A DNA stretch of 64,000 nt from CBDCVN01 sp965223045 (GCA_965223045.1 CBDCVN010000013.1:2046001-2110000); one strand, 5' to 3'. Counted from the stretch's first letter, positions 8,236 to 17,842 are shown. The notes: generated by a model not told the origin, from the letters alone. Made by a program: numbers and translations.

Positions 8236-10311
8236 ATGGAAAATACTTTAGGTGACTTTAGACAAAGCACTTTCTTTTTATTAAGTAGATCATTTCTTTT
8301 TATAGCTTTATATCTTTTTATAATAGGAGGAAACTGTATTGGGCAAGACACTAATCAAGGCACTAATACAGAAGGAGCTACTGAAAGCATAGATGAAAGT
8401 AGTTCAAGTACTAATAATGCAAGCAATACAGATAAACCTGATGCAAAAGAAGGGGCAGAAACTTCAAGTGGTGATGAAAGTGATGTTGAAGAAGAGCAAG
8501 CCACTCAAATAGATTCTGGTCCCTTTGTATGGCCTAACAAGTGGAATACTGATGCTGATGAAATCCAGGACCTTTTGGCCAATGGCAAAAAAGGTCCTAT
8601 GGTTTTTCGTAGCGCTAACCTTAGTGGTCCACGAACTTTTAATAAATTTGTTTCTAGTGAAGCTAATCCTGTAGTAGACATGGCAGAAAGAAGTGGAGCT
8701 GTACTTTTGTTGCTTGATCATACTATAGAAGAATGGGTTCCCTACGCAGCTAGTAGCTATGAGGTAAGTGAAGATGGTCTTATCCACACACTAACTCTTC
8801 GCGAGAATCTCAAATGGAGTGATGGCAGTCTTATAACTATAGATCAGTACATTGCCTCCTACGAAATTGAGATAAATGAATTTGTAGAAGCGCCATCTTA
8901 TGATGGTTGGTTTATAGAGGGCGAACTAATTATTCTAGAAGCTATAGATGACAAGACCTTGCAATTTACTTTTCCTACCCAGGACCGTATTGCACCTACT
9001 CTAATAGCTTTTCACGCCCCTACACCTAAACCATTAATAGTAGCTTACCGTACTGGTGGTGAAGAAGCAGTTGAAAAAGCTTTGGCAGAAAATAGTGAAC
9101 TTTCTGAAGACGAACAAGCCACTGCTTATTTAGAAGGTGCAGCAGAAAGTGTCAGGGCAATGTGGGGCACAGAAGTTAATCCTAGTGAAGTTATTATGTC
9201 TAGTCCTTGGGTTATAGATAGTTATACCCCTGATGAACGTCTTATATTTAAAAGCAATCCTTATTTTAGCGAGTGGAACGTCGATGAGGCTGGTAACCCC
9301 TTACCTTATATTGACAAGTACACTGTAACCATCGCCGACCAACAAGCTCAACTTAACCTCTATTTGGCTGGTGAAATTGACTCTTATAATCCTGCTAATT
9401 TAGATGAAGTAGGTGCCATTGCTGTTGCTAAAGATAATGGTGATATTGATGCTGCACTTCTAGAGAATATAAGTCCTGTACGCAGTAGTTTATTCTTTAC
9501 CTTTAACTGGAATTATGCTAGCGATCCTTTTAAACAAGAAGTCTTTCGCGATAAGCGTTTCCGCAAAGCCATGAGTCACTTAACAGACCGTGAAGCAATT
9601 ATAGAGCTTGTTAATGGTGGTGCTGCTATTCCTGCGTACAACACAACCTATGAAGTATTAGAGTTTTTCTTTAACCCTGATGCTGCTAAATATGATTATG
9701 ATCCTGATAAAGCCTTGATCTTACTAGAAGAGATGGGTTTTATAGAAAAGAATGATGATGGGTTTTTAATAGATAGTAAAGGTAACGAATTAGGTTTTAC
9801 CCTAGCCACTAATAGTGGCAATGCCAATCGTGAACAGACTATTCAGATCATTGCTGATGTTATGCGTGAAAATGGCATAAATGTTAATCCTATTACCCTA
9901 GATTTTAACTTGCTAGTTGATCAATTGCTTACTGAAGGAGATGATAGGCCTTGGGAAGCCATACTTATCTCCCTTAGTGGTGGTAGTCGTGACTGGCCTT
10001 ATGGCGTTAACACCTTAGTTTGTGAAGGTAATATGCATATGTATAACCGCTCCGGTGAGTGCATGACTGAAGAAGAAGACAAAATAGCTGAGCTGTTCTT
10101 AAAAGGTCGCCAGATTTTAGACAATGATGAGGCGCAGAAAATTTCTTATGAAATACAAGATTTATATGCTGAACTACAACCAAACATTTATACAGTGACA
10201 CCTTTAGCTCATTATAGCTGGCTCGAGAAAGTAAGGGGCAACTTTCCTTTAGAAGATATCAGCACAATTAATGGTACGCGTAATTTGCAGCAAACGTTTA
10301 TTCGTCAATGA
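8236..10311 (+). CDS. ABC transporter solute-binding protein (peptide/nickel type, family 5)
   Basis: A 691-residue extracytoplasmic substrate-binding protein of the oligopeptide/dipeptide class (SBP_bac_5). An N-terminal hydrophobic segment (about residues 12-34) precedes a Ser/Thr/Glu-rich linker (about 40-95) and then the binding domain. Hallmarks are LTLRENLKWSDGSLITIDQYIASYE and the RKAMSHLTDREAIIELVNGG segment. The Cys after the hydrophobic stretch (GGNC) is a poor lipobox because Asn is at -1, so anchoring is uncertain. AAGGAG lies 8 bases before the ATG. No permease or ATPase genes are adjacent, so it is an orphan here; the nearby M20 peptidase fits peptide uptake. Confidence 0.87.
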   Translation: MENTLGDFRQSTFFLLSRSFLFIALYLFIIGGNCIGQDTNQGTNTEGATESIDESSSSTNNASNTDKPDAKEGAETSSGDESDVEEEQATQIDSGPFVWPNKWNTDADEIQDLLANGKKGPMVFRSANLSGPRTFNKFVSSEANPVVDMAERSGAVLLLLDHTIEEWVPYAASSYEVSEDGLIHTLTLRENLKWSDGSLITIDQYIASYEIEINEFVEAPSYDGWFIEGELIILEAIDDKTLQFTFPTQDRIAPTLIAFHAPTPKPLIVAYRTGGEEAVEKALAENSELSEDEQATAYLEGAAESVRAMWGTEVNPSEVIMSSPWVIDSYTPDERLIFKSNPYFSEWNVDEAGNPLPYIDKYTVTIADQQAQLNLYLAGEIDSYNPANLDEVGAIAVAKDNGDIDAALLENISPVRSSLFFTFNWNYASDPFKQEVFRDKRFRKAMSHLTDREAIIELVNGGAAIPAYNTTYEVLEFFFNPDAAKYDYDPDKALILLEEMGFIEKNDDGFLIDSKGNELGFTLATNSGNANREQTIQIIADVMRENGINVNPITLDFNLLVDQLLTEGDDRPWEAILISLSGGSRDWPYGVNTLVCEGNMHMYNRSGECMTEEEDKIAELFLKGRQILDNDEAQKISYEIQDLYAELQPNIYTVTPLAHYSWLEKVRGNFPLEDISTINGTRNLQQTFIRQ

Positions 10312-10320
10312 TAAAGACCA

Positions 10321-10352
10321 GTGTAGAGACGCAAGATTTTGCGTCTCTACAC
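10321..10352. repeat. Perfect 14-bp stem palindrome (dispersed-repeat type)
   Basis: GTGTAGAGACGCAA, a GATT loop, then the exact inverse complement. It lies 10 bases after the solute-binding-protein stop. There is no T tract, so it is not a classical terminator, although it could protect a 3' end. GTAGAGACG-type palindromes are, from general knowledge, dispersed in cyanobacterial and Chloroflexota genomes. Confidence 0.75.
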
Positions 10353-10421
10353 GTACCCATGCACCTTTACTTGCTTCTAGGCACCAATCCACAAAAACAT
10401 TCATAAAACATTTACTTTACC

Positions 10422-11153
10422 CTAAACATCCAAACGAACTTTAAGTTCTTTTAGTTCTTGCTCGAGAATATTAGCTCTCTGGCGCTCTTGCTTGAGTTCT
10501 TGTGCTATTTCTCGAGCCTCTTCGTTACCCCACTTCAACATATGGCCTGTCTTATCCCAAAAACGTAGCCAATGAGTAGTGGTTTCTAAGCGGTTGCCAT
10601 ACCATACTCCTAAATAAAGCTCCAAAGGTGACAACCAGTAACGCTCATTTTCATCAGCGTCTTTGCGAACATAATGACCATTTTCCAAATGGTGCAATTC
10701 TAATTCACCTGAACTTGAATTAAAAATTATGTAGTAAGGTACTTGCACAATTCGTTCATAGTAATGCCACTTGCCATAAGGATAGCTCGTTTTTGCCGAG
10801 TATTCACCACCATCTGTTTCAGATAAAAACTCCATGACAATGGTAGGTATATCACCTTCGGTATGAGGAGTAAAACTTCGGCGTACTACTCCTTTATTTA
10901 CAGGTTTCACTCGAGCAACATATAACCAATCTGGTGCCTTGGCAATGTGTTTGTTATCTACCTTGGCACAAAGCGCAAAGTTAGAAGCAATCAACATATT
11001 AGGCTTCACTAAACCTGCATTTTCTAGGGCATCATTTAATGCTGCTGCAAGTAGAGGTTGCTCTATATTTTCCACGGGATCATCAGGTAATTCAAAATCT
11101 TTAGGCAAGACTTCCCAAGAAATGTTTGATTGGTTAGAAATAGTACTAAACAT
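10422..11153 (-). CDS. Uma2-family endonuclease-like protein
   Basis: A PD-(D/E)XK-fold protein of the Uma2 family (DUF820). Characteristic segments are KAPDWLYVARV, TIVMEFLSE, the Lys/Tyr helix YPYGKWHYYERI and VPYYIIFN, followed by a C-terminal coiled coil of about 30 residues (EIAQELKQERQRANILEQEL). I chose the ATG at 11153 (MFSTISNQ) rather than the upstream one at 11279, because the longer version overlaps the divergent cutA and its extra residues do not look like the family. Uma2 proteins are abundant, poorly understood, and often considered nuclease-like. About 243 residues. Confidence 0.82.
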   Translation of the reverse strand: MFSTISNQSNISWEVLPKDFELPDDPVENIEQPLLAAALNDALENAGLVKPNMLIASNFALCAKVDNKHIAKAPDWLYVARVKPVNKGVVRRSFTPHTEGDIPTIVMEFLSETDGGEYSAKTSYPYGKWHYYERIVQVPYYIIFNSSSGELELHHLENGHYVRKDADENERYWLSPLELYLGVWYGNRLETTTHWLRFWDKTGHMLKWGNEEAREIAQELKQERQRANILEQELKELKVRLDV

Positions 11154-11192
11154 AGGGAAACCATCTTTCTTTAGCCAATATAAAATATTATT

Positions 11193-11513
11193 ATGATAGC
11201 AGAAATGAAACTTGTGTACATAACTACTAGGGATATTGAACAGGCCAAGTACATTGGTAAAATATTGGTAGAGGAGCATTTAGTCGCTTGTGTCAACATT
11301 TTACCTCAAATGACCTCTATATACTATTGGCAAGACGAACTCCAAACAGATGAAGAAGCAATACTCATAGCCAAAACGGGAGCTTCTTTAGTAGATAAAG
11401 TCACTCAAAAAGTTAAAGCTTTGCATAGCTACGATGTGCCTGCAATTATAGTTTTACCTATTGAGGGTGGTGATTCTGATTACCTAAACTGGCTTGCTTC
11501 ACAAACAAGTTAG
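11193..11513 (+). CDS. cutA: Divalent-cation tolerance protein CutA
   Basis: A 106-residue CutA1 trimer-forming protein. The family pattern is visible: LVYITTRDIEQAKYIGKILVEEHLVACVNI, the SIYYWQDELQTDEEAILIAKT core and HSYDVPAIIVLPI near the end. CutA1 is a ferredoxin-like small protein connected with copper or other divalent-cation tolerance, though its biochemical role is unsettled. The start may be the ATG at 11193 or the second Met at 11205. It is followed 8 bases later by a VOC protein, probably in one transcript. Confidence 0.92.
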   Translation: MIAEMKLVYITTRDIEQAKYIGKILVEEHLVACVNILPQMTSIYYWQDELQTDEEAILIAKTGASLVDKVTQKVKALHSYDVPAIIVLPIEGGDSDYLNWLASQTS

Positions 11514-11521
11514 GCTGTAAG

Positions 11522-11890
11522 ATGATTGTAAAAGCAATTCACCACATACAAATTACTATACCTATAGGTCAAGAAAGTGAAGCTAGGGAATTCTATTGTG
11601 GGTTTTTGGCTTTGCCTGAAATACCGAAACCCAAATCATTGCAAGCAAGAGGAGGCTTTTGGTTACAGGTAGGGAACCAAGAAGTTCATGTAGGTACTGA
11701 AGATGATTTTGACCGCACTCAAACCAAAGCGCATATTGCATATTTAGTTGATGATTTGACTCTATGGCGAAAAAAATTGACTGACGCTGGCTTGCAAGTA
11801 GGTAATAGCATTGCTATTCCCGGTTATGATCGTTTTGAGTTTCGTGATCCGTTTGGTAATCGTGTAGAATTCATAGTTATATCTCCATGA
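11522..11890 (+). CDS. VOC-superfamily (glyoxalase/dioxygenase-like) protein
   Basis: A 122-residue single vicinal-oxygen-chelate domain. The usual beta-alpha-beta-beta-beta modules are seen as HHIQITIPIGQESEAREFYCGFLAL near the N-terminus and IPGYDRFEFRDPFGNRVEFI at the C-terminus, with candidate metal ligands His6/His7 and the late Glu in RVEFI. Substrate cannot be deduced; VOC members include glyoxalase I, fosfomycin-resistance enzymes and ring-cleaving dioxygenases. It lies directly after cutA. Confidence 0.85.
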   Translation: MIVKAIHHIQITIPIGQESEAREFYCGFLALPEIPKPKSLQARGGFWLQVGNQEVHVGTEDDFDRTQTKAHIAYLVDDLTLWRKKLTDAGLQVGNSIAIPGYDRFEFRDPFGNRVEFIVISP

Positions 11891-12038
11891 GTCCTCTTGG
11901 CTTTAGATAATATGCCTTTGCTTAATTCAAGCAATAATTTGTACAATACTGAATAAGTAGCCTTAGGAGACAAGTGTGGCAAACCCAAATCACTTTTTCA
12001 AAGACCTCCTTCAGAAAATAATTTACAGGTGCAACTAA

Positions 12039-14651
12039 TTAAAGTTGCTCGAGTATAGCTTTTACACCATCCATAAGCCGCTCTGTCTCTTTTAATCGCT
12101 TCTTTTGCTCTGCTATTACCTCAGCAGGAGCATTATTAATGAATTTCTCGTTAGATAGCTTTTTCTCTGCTATTTGCTGTTGCTTTTCTAATTCTCTGAG
12201 GCGTTTCTCTTGTTTTGCTTTGTACTCTGCTATGTTTATTACCCCCTCGAGCCCTAAAACAAGTTCCAAATCAGGCACCACTTGTAAGAGTGAAGCACCT
12301 CTGATCTCATCAACTAATTTAACCTTGGCTAGATCACTAAAGACCTCAGCATTACTTTTAATAACCTCTACTGCTTTACCTTTAACAAAAGTCGGGATTA
12401 TTGCTGAGTGTGAGATGTTAGCTTCATTACGCAAATTACGCACGGCTGTGATGGCATCTTGTAAATTTTTAAAGTTATCATCAGCATTTTTATCCAGTAA
12501 ACTCTCATCAAATTTAGGGTAGTCAGCATAACCAACATCACTAAGATTACTTTCAGGCTCTAGCACTTGATAAAGTTCAGCCGTAATGAAAGGAATCATA
12601 GGGTGCAAAAGCTTAATTATGTCAAGGAGCACTTTTTTAAGTACATAGCAACTGCGGGGGTCATTTGCTTTTAATTGTGGCTTGATAGCCTCTAAATACC
12701 AATCACAAAACTCACTCCACACGAAGTCATAGGCAACTCTACTAGCAGCCCCTAGGTCATAAGCTTCTAAATGGACAGTTATAGCTCTTATAGCACTTTG
12801 CAAACGACTTAGAATCCACCTATCCGCAAGGGTTTCTGATTTTTGTGGGTTTAGATCACCCGATAAATTCATTATTGCAAAACGAGTAGCATTCCAAAGT
12901 TTATTGTTAAAGTTACGCCCCATTTCCACTCGGCGATTATCCCAACGAATGTCTTGCCCTCCTGTGCTAGCATAGGTAGTAGCAAATCTAAGGGAGTCAG
13001 CACCATACTGATCAATTACCTCTAAAGGATCAATACCATTGCCTTTGGACTTACTCATCTTTTGGCCATGTTCATCAAGCACCAAGCCATGCAAAAATAC
13101 ATGCTTAAAGGGGGCTTGATTTGTAAATTCATAGCCTGCCATTTGCATTCTTGCTACCCAGAAAAATAAGATGTCGTAGCCTGTTACTAATACACTAGTA
13201 GGGTAAAACTTTTTATAAAAAGGGTCGTTGGTATCAGGCCAACCTAGTGTAGAAAAGGGCCATAGGTTAGAACTAAACCATGTATCAAAGACATCACTGT
13301 CTTGGGTTAGGTCGATATTTGCATATTTGGGATTATTTGGGCAGTCAGTAAAAGGATCATCTAAATCAGGAACATAAATATTACCATTTAAATCATACCA
13401 AGCAGGAATTTGATGCCCCCACCACAGCTGGCGTGATACATTCCAGTGGCGTAGGTTCTCGAGCCAATCTCGATTAACTTTTTCATAACGCTGAGGAATA
13501 ATTGCCATCTCGCCATCATCTAAGCCTTTGAGAATATGCTTGGCAATTTCATCTGTATTAACAAACCACTGCTCAGAAAGAATAGGTTCCACAGGCTCCT
13601 TGGTACGTTGTGAAAACCCAAGAGCAATAGTATGATCCTTAGTTTCAACTAGCAAACCTTTTGCTTCCAAGGCCTCTACAATAGGTTTGCGTGCAGCGAA
13701 GCGATCTAGGCCTCTAAACTGTTCAGGTACCAGTTCTCCTGTCAGTTTAGCTTCTAAATCAATAACACTGGGCTTATCAAGGTTATGCCTCTGGCCAATT
13801 TCAAAATCTAAGGGATCGTGGGCAGGAGTTATTTTAAGTGCCCCAGTGCCAAAACCTATCTCTACTTCGCTATCTGTGATGATAGGAATGTAATGTTGTG
13901 TTAAAGGGATACAAGCTTTCTTACCTACTAAAGAACTATAGCGCTCGTCTTCAGGATGTACAGCTATAGCTTGATCAGCAAATATCGTTTCAGGCCGCAC
14001 AGTAGCTATGCGAATATCGCCATTACCATCTTCTAGTGGATAAGACAGTGTATATAGTTTTCCAGAGCGCTCTTCACGATCAACTTCTAAATCAGATAAA
14101 GTGGTTTGGCTTACAGGATCCCAATTAACAATGCGCTTACCTTTATAAGCCTTGCCTTCATTATAAAGTTTGACAAATTGATAGCGGACAGCTTTAGATA
14201 AACCTTCATCCATGGTAAAGCGAGTACGTGACCAGTCAGCAGAAATACCTAAGCGCTGCAATTGGCTTAAGATAATGCCACCATACTTTTCTTTCCATGC
14301 CCAGACACGTTCCAAGAACTTTTCTCGTCCAAGATCATAGCGACTTAAGCCCTCTTTAGCTTTTAAATCTCTTTCCACTTGCACTTGGGTTGTTATGCCT
14401 GCGTGGTCAGTACCCGGCTGATAAAGGGCCTCATAGCCCTGCATACGCTTAAAACGAATCAGTGTATCTATAATAGTATTATCAAAAGCGTGCCCTAGAT
14501 GTAAATTACCATTTACATTAGGAGGAGGAATTACTATACAAAAAGGAGTTTTTTTTGAGAAAGGATCACTTTTATAAGGTTCTTCGGCCCACTTGGTAAC
14601 CCACTTTTGCTCAACAGCAAAGGGATCATACTGCTTAGCAAGTGGTTCCAC
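12039..14651 (-). CDS. valS: Valyl-tRNA synthetase
   Basis: An 870-residue class I aminoacyl-tRNA synthetase that charges tRNA-Val. The HIGH motif appears as NLHLGH (about residues 49-54) and the KMSKS motif as KMSKSKGNGIDP. The editing (CP1) domain lies between them (TVRPETIFADQAIAVHPED). The anticodon-binding domain and the ValS-typical C-terminal coiled-coil arm (KAKQEKRLRELEKQQQIAEKK) complete the protein. Length is normal. The gene upstream on the same strand ends one base before its start, so the two are very probably co-transcribed. Confidence 0.97.
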   Translation of the reverse strand: MEPLAKQYDPFAVEQKWVTKWAEEPYKSDPFSKKTPFCIVIPPPNVNGNLHLGHAFDNTIIDTLIRFKRMQGYEALYQPGTDHAGITTQVQVERDLKAKEGLSRYDLGREKFLERVWAWKEKYGGIILSQLQRLGISADWSRTRFTMDEGLSKAVRYQFVKLYNEGKAYKGKRIVNWDPVSQTTLSDLEVDREERSGKLYTLSYPLEDGNGDIRIATVRPETIFADQAIAVHPEDERYSSLVGKKACIPLTQHYIPIITDSEVEIGFGTGALKITPAHDPLDFEIGQRHNLDKPSVIDLEAKLTGELVPEQFRGLDRFAARKPIVEALEAKGLLVETKDHTIALGFSQRTKEPVEPILSEQWFVNTDEIAKHILKGLDDGEMAIIPQRYEKVNRDWLENLRHWNVSRQLWWGHQIPAWYDLNGNIYVPDLDDPFTDCPNNPKYANIDLTQDSDVFDTWFSSNLWPFSTLGWPDTNDPFYKKFYPTSVLVTGYDILFFWVARMQMAGYEFTNQAPFKHVFLHGLVLDEHGQKMSKSKGNGIDPLEVIDQYGADSLRFATTYASTGGQDIRWDNRRVEMGRNFNNKLWNATRFAIMNLSGDLNPQKSETLADRWILSRLQSAIRAITVHLEAYDLGAASRVAYDFVWSEFCDWYLEAIKPQLKANDPRSCYVLKKVLLDIIKLLHPMIPFITAELYQVLEPESNLSDVGYADYPKFDESLLDKNADDNFKNLQDAITAVRNLRNEANISHSAIIPTFVKGKAVEVIKSNAEVFSDLAKVKLVDEIRGASLLQVVPDLELVLGLEGVINIAEYKAKQEKRLRELEKQQQIAEKKLSNEKFINNAPAEVIAEQKKRLKETERLMDGVKAILEQL

Positions 14652-14652
14652 C

Positions 14653-15588
14653 TCAAGCCTCCTTTAAAGTAGACCTTATCAATAAGCCAATATTTTTAGA
14701 TCTTACTGTTGCAGTCAAAAAGGGAATACCCTTCACTTTAATTTCTTCACTGTCATCTTTACCTTTAGCTTGTTCCTTTTTACCTTTAGTTTGTTCCTTT
14801 GTGTCTTCATTCTCATCTTTAGCTGATTCTTCGCTTTTGCTCTTATCCTTATCTTCTACTTCTTCTTCATCTTTACCCTCGAGCCTATATGACCATTCAC
14901 CTATACTAAGCACCCCCTGTTCAATTCTCAGAACACCATTGGCAGTTTTTTTACCTTTGTAGGCTTTCTTTTTAGCTATGTATTGTTTAATAGTTTCTAA
15001 CTCTTCTTCACTAAAATACTTCTTTTGCTTTTCTAGTGACTTCTCATCATCAAAATAGTAATTTATGTAGGCTAAACATTCTTTACCAGCTAAACTATGC
15101 AACGGACTATCTTCGTCACTAAACTTACGCTCTATTTCATCAGCATAGCTAGTTTCTTCTATAGTAACCCATAAAGCATCTTCACCATCATCTAAAAAGG
15201 CCGTACGTAAAAAGCCACTTGGTTCAGCCTTAGCCTCACGTGGGCCATGCATAATTTGATCAATGAGCTTAACTCTTTGCTTTTTACTAAAATTAACAGG
15301 TGCTAATTCATCTCTAGGGGGAATATAAAAGAGATTAGTTCCAAATTCAGAGTGCTTAAAAAGAGTTTTGGATGCCAAAAGGGCATCTTCAAAATTCCTA
15401 TGTAAACTTTGCACAACACTAAAGTTAAATCGCCAGTTAGGATGCCCCACTATTTTGACACTAAGCTCATCCTCATCAGAACTTTGTTGCTCAGCCTTGG
15501 CTTTTTTGTTATAGAACCAGCTTGCTTTTAAAGCAAAGCCTTCTTGTTGTTGCCAAGCCTCATGGTTGACACTCTGTTCTTCATTCAT
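14653..15588 (-). CDS. Hypothetical protein with charged linker, upstream of valS
   Basis: About 311 residues from the ATG at 15588, which has GGAGGAAAT directly upstream; an in-frame ATG at 15657 is less likely. No family recognised. The N-terminal three quarters are a mixed globular region with many aromatic residues (NWRFNFSVVQSLHRNFEDALLA, WVTIEETSYADEIERKF). A strongly charged Lys/Glu/Asp low-complexity stretch of about 45 residues follows, and then a conserved-looking tail (IPFLTATVRSKNIGLLIRS). It ends 1 base before valS, suggesting one operon. There is no signal peptide or membrane segment. Confidence 0.7.
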   Translation of the reverse strand: MNEEQSVNHEAWQQQEGFALKASWFYNKKAKAEQQSSDEDELSVKIVGHPNWRFNFSVVQSLHRNFEDALLASKTLFKHSEFGTNLFYIPPRDELAPVNFSKKQRVKLIDQIMHGPREAKAEPSGFLRTAFLDDGEDALWVTIEETSYADEIERKFSDEDSPLHSLAGKECLAYINYYFDDEKSLEKQKKYFSEEELETIKQYIAKKKAYKGKKTANGVLRIEQGVLSIGEWSYRLEGKDEEEVEDKDKSKSEESAKDENEDTKEQTKGKKEQAKGKDDSEEIKVKGIPFLTATVRSKNIGLLIRSTLKEA

Positions 15589-15815
15589 ATTTCCTCCATA
15601 AAAAATCTTTTTTAATAAAAAAGCCTCTCCGTTTTTCCTTGCCTGTAAATGAGACACTCTTCTTACTGTAATACCACATTAATTGTTCTAGTTCATCTTA
15701 AGGGCCTTCTGTTTAATGCTTGCTGAGTATAACAAAGGAATACTGCACTAGCAAGAGGATCAACACAAATTTTTGAAGCCGTTTGTTAACTTATAGCAAA
15801 TTCTTTGCTATGACT

Positions 15816-16268
15816 TCAATCTATCAAATCCAGTAAGGCTTTACCCACCGAGGTATTCATTGTTAGTTTTAACTTTATAGCTATCTTGCGTGCTGTAATT
15901 CTAAGTTCACTAAGATTCTGACAAGCTTCTAACCTATTAATGTATAGTTGAGCTTTTTCTGAAGCTAGACAGGTACTAAGAGCTTCTTTTAGCTTTTCAT
16001 ACAATCTAGTTAAATCATCATCGCCTTTAATCTCAGGTTCACTATCTTGAGGTTTTTTAGGACTGATTATTATTAAGCCTTTTAAAACCAAGCTATCAAG
16101 AGCATTTATTATTTGTCTCTTATCTAAACTTAGCTTTAAGCTATCTAGAATTTCCTCTATGTTAACTAAATCGTTACAAATAGAATAAACCCTCATTTCT
16201 TCATTAGAAAGTTGGGTATTAAAAGTTATAGGCTTCTCAGAACGTTTATAGGGCATTAGCTCACTCAA
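15816..16268 (-). CDS. Hypothetical protein, possible winged-helix domain
   Basis: A 150-residue soluble protein of unknown family. Residues about 20-70 (NEEMRVYSICNDLVNIEEILDSLKLSLDKRQIINALDSLVLKGLIII) have the helical spacing of a winged-helix DNA-binding unit, followed by an acidic linker and a helical C-terminal half. The start overlaps the end of the upstream membrane-protein gene by 8 bases, which indicates translational coupling. It may be a regulator or adaptor of the adjacent membrane protein; this is inference only. Confidence 0.65.
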   Translation of the reverse strand: MSELMPYKRSEKPITFNTQLSNEEMRVYSICNDLVNIEEILDSLKLSLDKRQIINALDSLVLKGLIIISPKKPQDSEPEIKGDDDLTRLYEKLKEALSTCLASEKAQLYINRLEACQNLSELRITARKIAIKLKLTMNTSVGKALLDLID

Positions 16269-16548
16269 TTGCTTTTAGAATTGCTTGAACAAGATGCAAT
16301 ACTAATAAAACAAACACCGCTCCAAATACTAAAATAAAACTTAGAATAAGCATTGCAAGAGTACTTTTTTGATCTAAGATGAGTATTCCAACAACCAAAT
16401 AACTAACAGCAAAAGCTACAATAAATAGCATAAGCTGCATTAATCTATTACCAATAATTCCCCCCGGAGCTTTCTTGCGTAACCTAACAACAAAGAATAA
16501 ATTATAAAGCATAAGGGGAAAGCCTGCCAGCAAAACAACTATTGCCAT
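16261..16548 (-). CDS. Small integral membrane protein, 95 aa
   Basis: Three hydrophobic segments are visible: about residues 2-20 (IVVLLAGFPLMLYNLFFVV), 35-57 (LMQLMLFIVAFAVSYLVVGIL) and 65-90 (LAMLILSFILVFGAVFVLLVLH). A short positively charged loop RLRKKAPGG separates the first two. No family recognised. It lies 12 bases after the divergent-PAP2 gene and overlaps the following 150-aa gene, forming a compact run with folD and the PAP2 protein. Confidence 0.7.
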   Translation of the reverse strand: MAIVVLLAGFPLMLYNLFFVVRLRKKAPGGIIGNRLMQLMLFIVAFAVSYLVVGILILDQKSTLAMLILSFILVFGAVFVLLVLHLVQAILKAIE

Positions 16549-16560
16549 TTTAATCCTTAC

Positions 16561-17007
16561 TTAAAAATAGTTTAATACAATCCCTGTGCCAATTCCTAAA
16601 AGCATACCCACAAATACTTGAGGGTATGTATGGCCTAATAAAGTCTTAAGTGTTTGGGGTTGAAAACCTTCATGAAGAAGGTGAGAAAGCTCTTTAACTA
16701 AATCATTAATTATTTCGGCATGCATTCCTGCAGCACGGCGAATACCTGAAGCATCATACATAACCAAGTATCCAAAAACAGCAGCAATAGCAAAGTAAGG
16801 ACTTCTCCATCCCTCCTGTAAACCTATACTAACTACTAATGCACTTACTGCAGCTGTGTGTGCTGAAGGCATCCCTCCTGTGTCTAACAACCTGCTTAAA
16901 TCAAAACGTCTTTCAGTAAGAAACTCTAAGCCTAGCTTAATAATTTGTGCAAGGGTACTAGCAATTATCGCTGCCCATAGTGGACGGTTTAAGAGAAACT
17001 CAAGCAC
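16561..17007 (-). CDS. Divergent PAP2 family protein
   Basis: A 148-residue membrane protein of the divergent phosphatidic-acid-phosphatase-like family (DUF212). The signature DTGGMPSAHTA is present, followed by several hydrophobic helices and IRRAAGMHAEIINDLV. The family is widespread in Firmicutes, Deinococcota, cyanobacteria and plant plastids. Its enzymatic role is not established. It overlaps folD by 8 bases, so it is co-transcribed with it. Confidence 0.88.
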   Translation of the reverse strand: MLEFLLNRPLWAAIIASTLAQIIKLGLEFLTERRFDLSRLLDTGGMPSAHTAAVSALVVSIGLQEGWRSPYFAIAAVFGYLVMYDASGIRRAAGMHAEIINDLVKELSHLLHEGFQPQTLKTLLGHTYPQVFVGMLLGIGTGIVLNYF

Positions 17008-17842
17008 TTTCTCGTCTCCTTATAGCGGCCTTAAAAGTGTTTAGCATAAGCATAGCAACTGTTACTCGACCAGTGCCACCAGGCATAGGGGTTAAATAGC
17101 CTGCTACTTCAGCTACTTTAGGATGCACATCACCTACTATCTTATTGTCTATTCTAGTTAAACCTACATCTAGAACTACTGCACCAGCTTTGACCATTTC
17201 GGCAGTTATAAAACCAGCTCTACCAACAGCAGAAACTAAAATATCAGCCTCTTTGGTTAGTTCTGCTAGGGCTCGAGTGCGTGAATGAGCCACACTTACA
17301 GTAGCATTATTTCGCAAAAAAATCCCTGCAGCAGGTTTACCCACAAGATTTGAACGCCCAACAATTACAGCATGTTTACCTTCAATAGGCAAATTATAAT
17401 GATTCATAATTTGGATAAGTCCTGCAGGTGTGCAAGGTAAAGATGCCTCTTTACCTGTCCACAAACAACCCACATTAACTGTATGTAACCCATCAACGTC
17501 TTTAGCAGGATTAACTGATTCAAGAATGACTTGTTCATCTATATTTTTAGGCAAGGGTAATTGCACCAGAATACCATCTATATCCTCATCAGCATTTAGT
17601 TTTTGAATAAGAGCTAAAAGTTCGTTTTGAGTTGTTGTTTCAGACAAGGCATGAGTGTAAGCATTTATACCTATAGACTCTGCCATCTTTTGCTTGCTCT
17701 TTACATAAGAAACACTAGCAGGGTCTTCTCCTACACGAACAAATCTAAGTTTGGGAACAAAAGGTAAGTTAGCAATTTTTTCTGTAAGTTCGTTTTTAAT
17801 AACTTTTGAGACTTCTTTACCTTTTAATAGTTGTGCAGACAT
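17000..17842 (-). CDS. folD: Methylenetetrahydrofolate dehydrogenase/cyclohydrolase
   Basis: A 280-residue bifunctional FolD that interconverts methylene-, methenyl- and 10-formyl-tetrahydrofolate with NADP. Family motifs seen: the catalytic Lys region SYVKSKQKMAESIGI, GILVQLPLP, NPAKDVDGLH, GRSNLVGKPAA (dinucleotide-binding) and the C-terminal PMPGGTGRVTVAMLM. Length is standard. It is the first gene of a four-gene run toward the PAP2, small membrane and winged-helix-like genes. The start ATG at 17842 fits the usual N-terminus (MSAQLLKGKEV). Confidence 0.96.
   Translation of the reverse strand: MSAQLLKGKEVSKVIKNELTEKIANLPFVPKLRFVRVGEDPASVSYVKSKQKMAESIGINAYTHALSETTTQNELLALIQKLNADEDIDGILVQLPLPKNIDEQVILESVNPAKDVDGLHTVNVGCLWTGKEASLPCTPAGLIQIMNHYNLPIEGKHAVIVGRSNLVGKPAAGIFLRNNATVSVAHSRTRALAELTKEADILVSAVGRAGFITAEMVKAGAVVLDVGLTRIDNKIVGDVHPKVAEVAGYLTPMPGGTGRVTVAMLMLNTFKAAIRRRESA

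Noticed and set aside
8236..8345. Lipoprotein signal in the solute-binding protein
   Set aside because: The Cys is preceded by Gly-Gly-Asn, which does not meet the usual lipobox; I kept it as a general export signal.
11930..12035. Small frame after AGGAGA reading MANPNHFFKDLLQK
   Set aside because: Only about 20 codons with no further support; probably chance between convergent genes.
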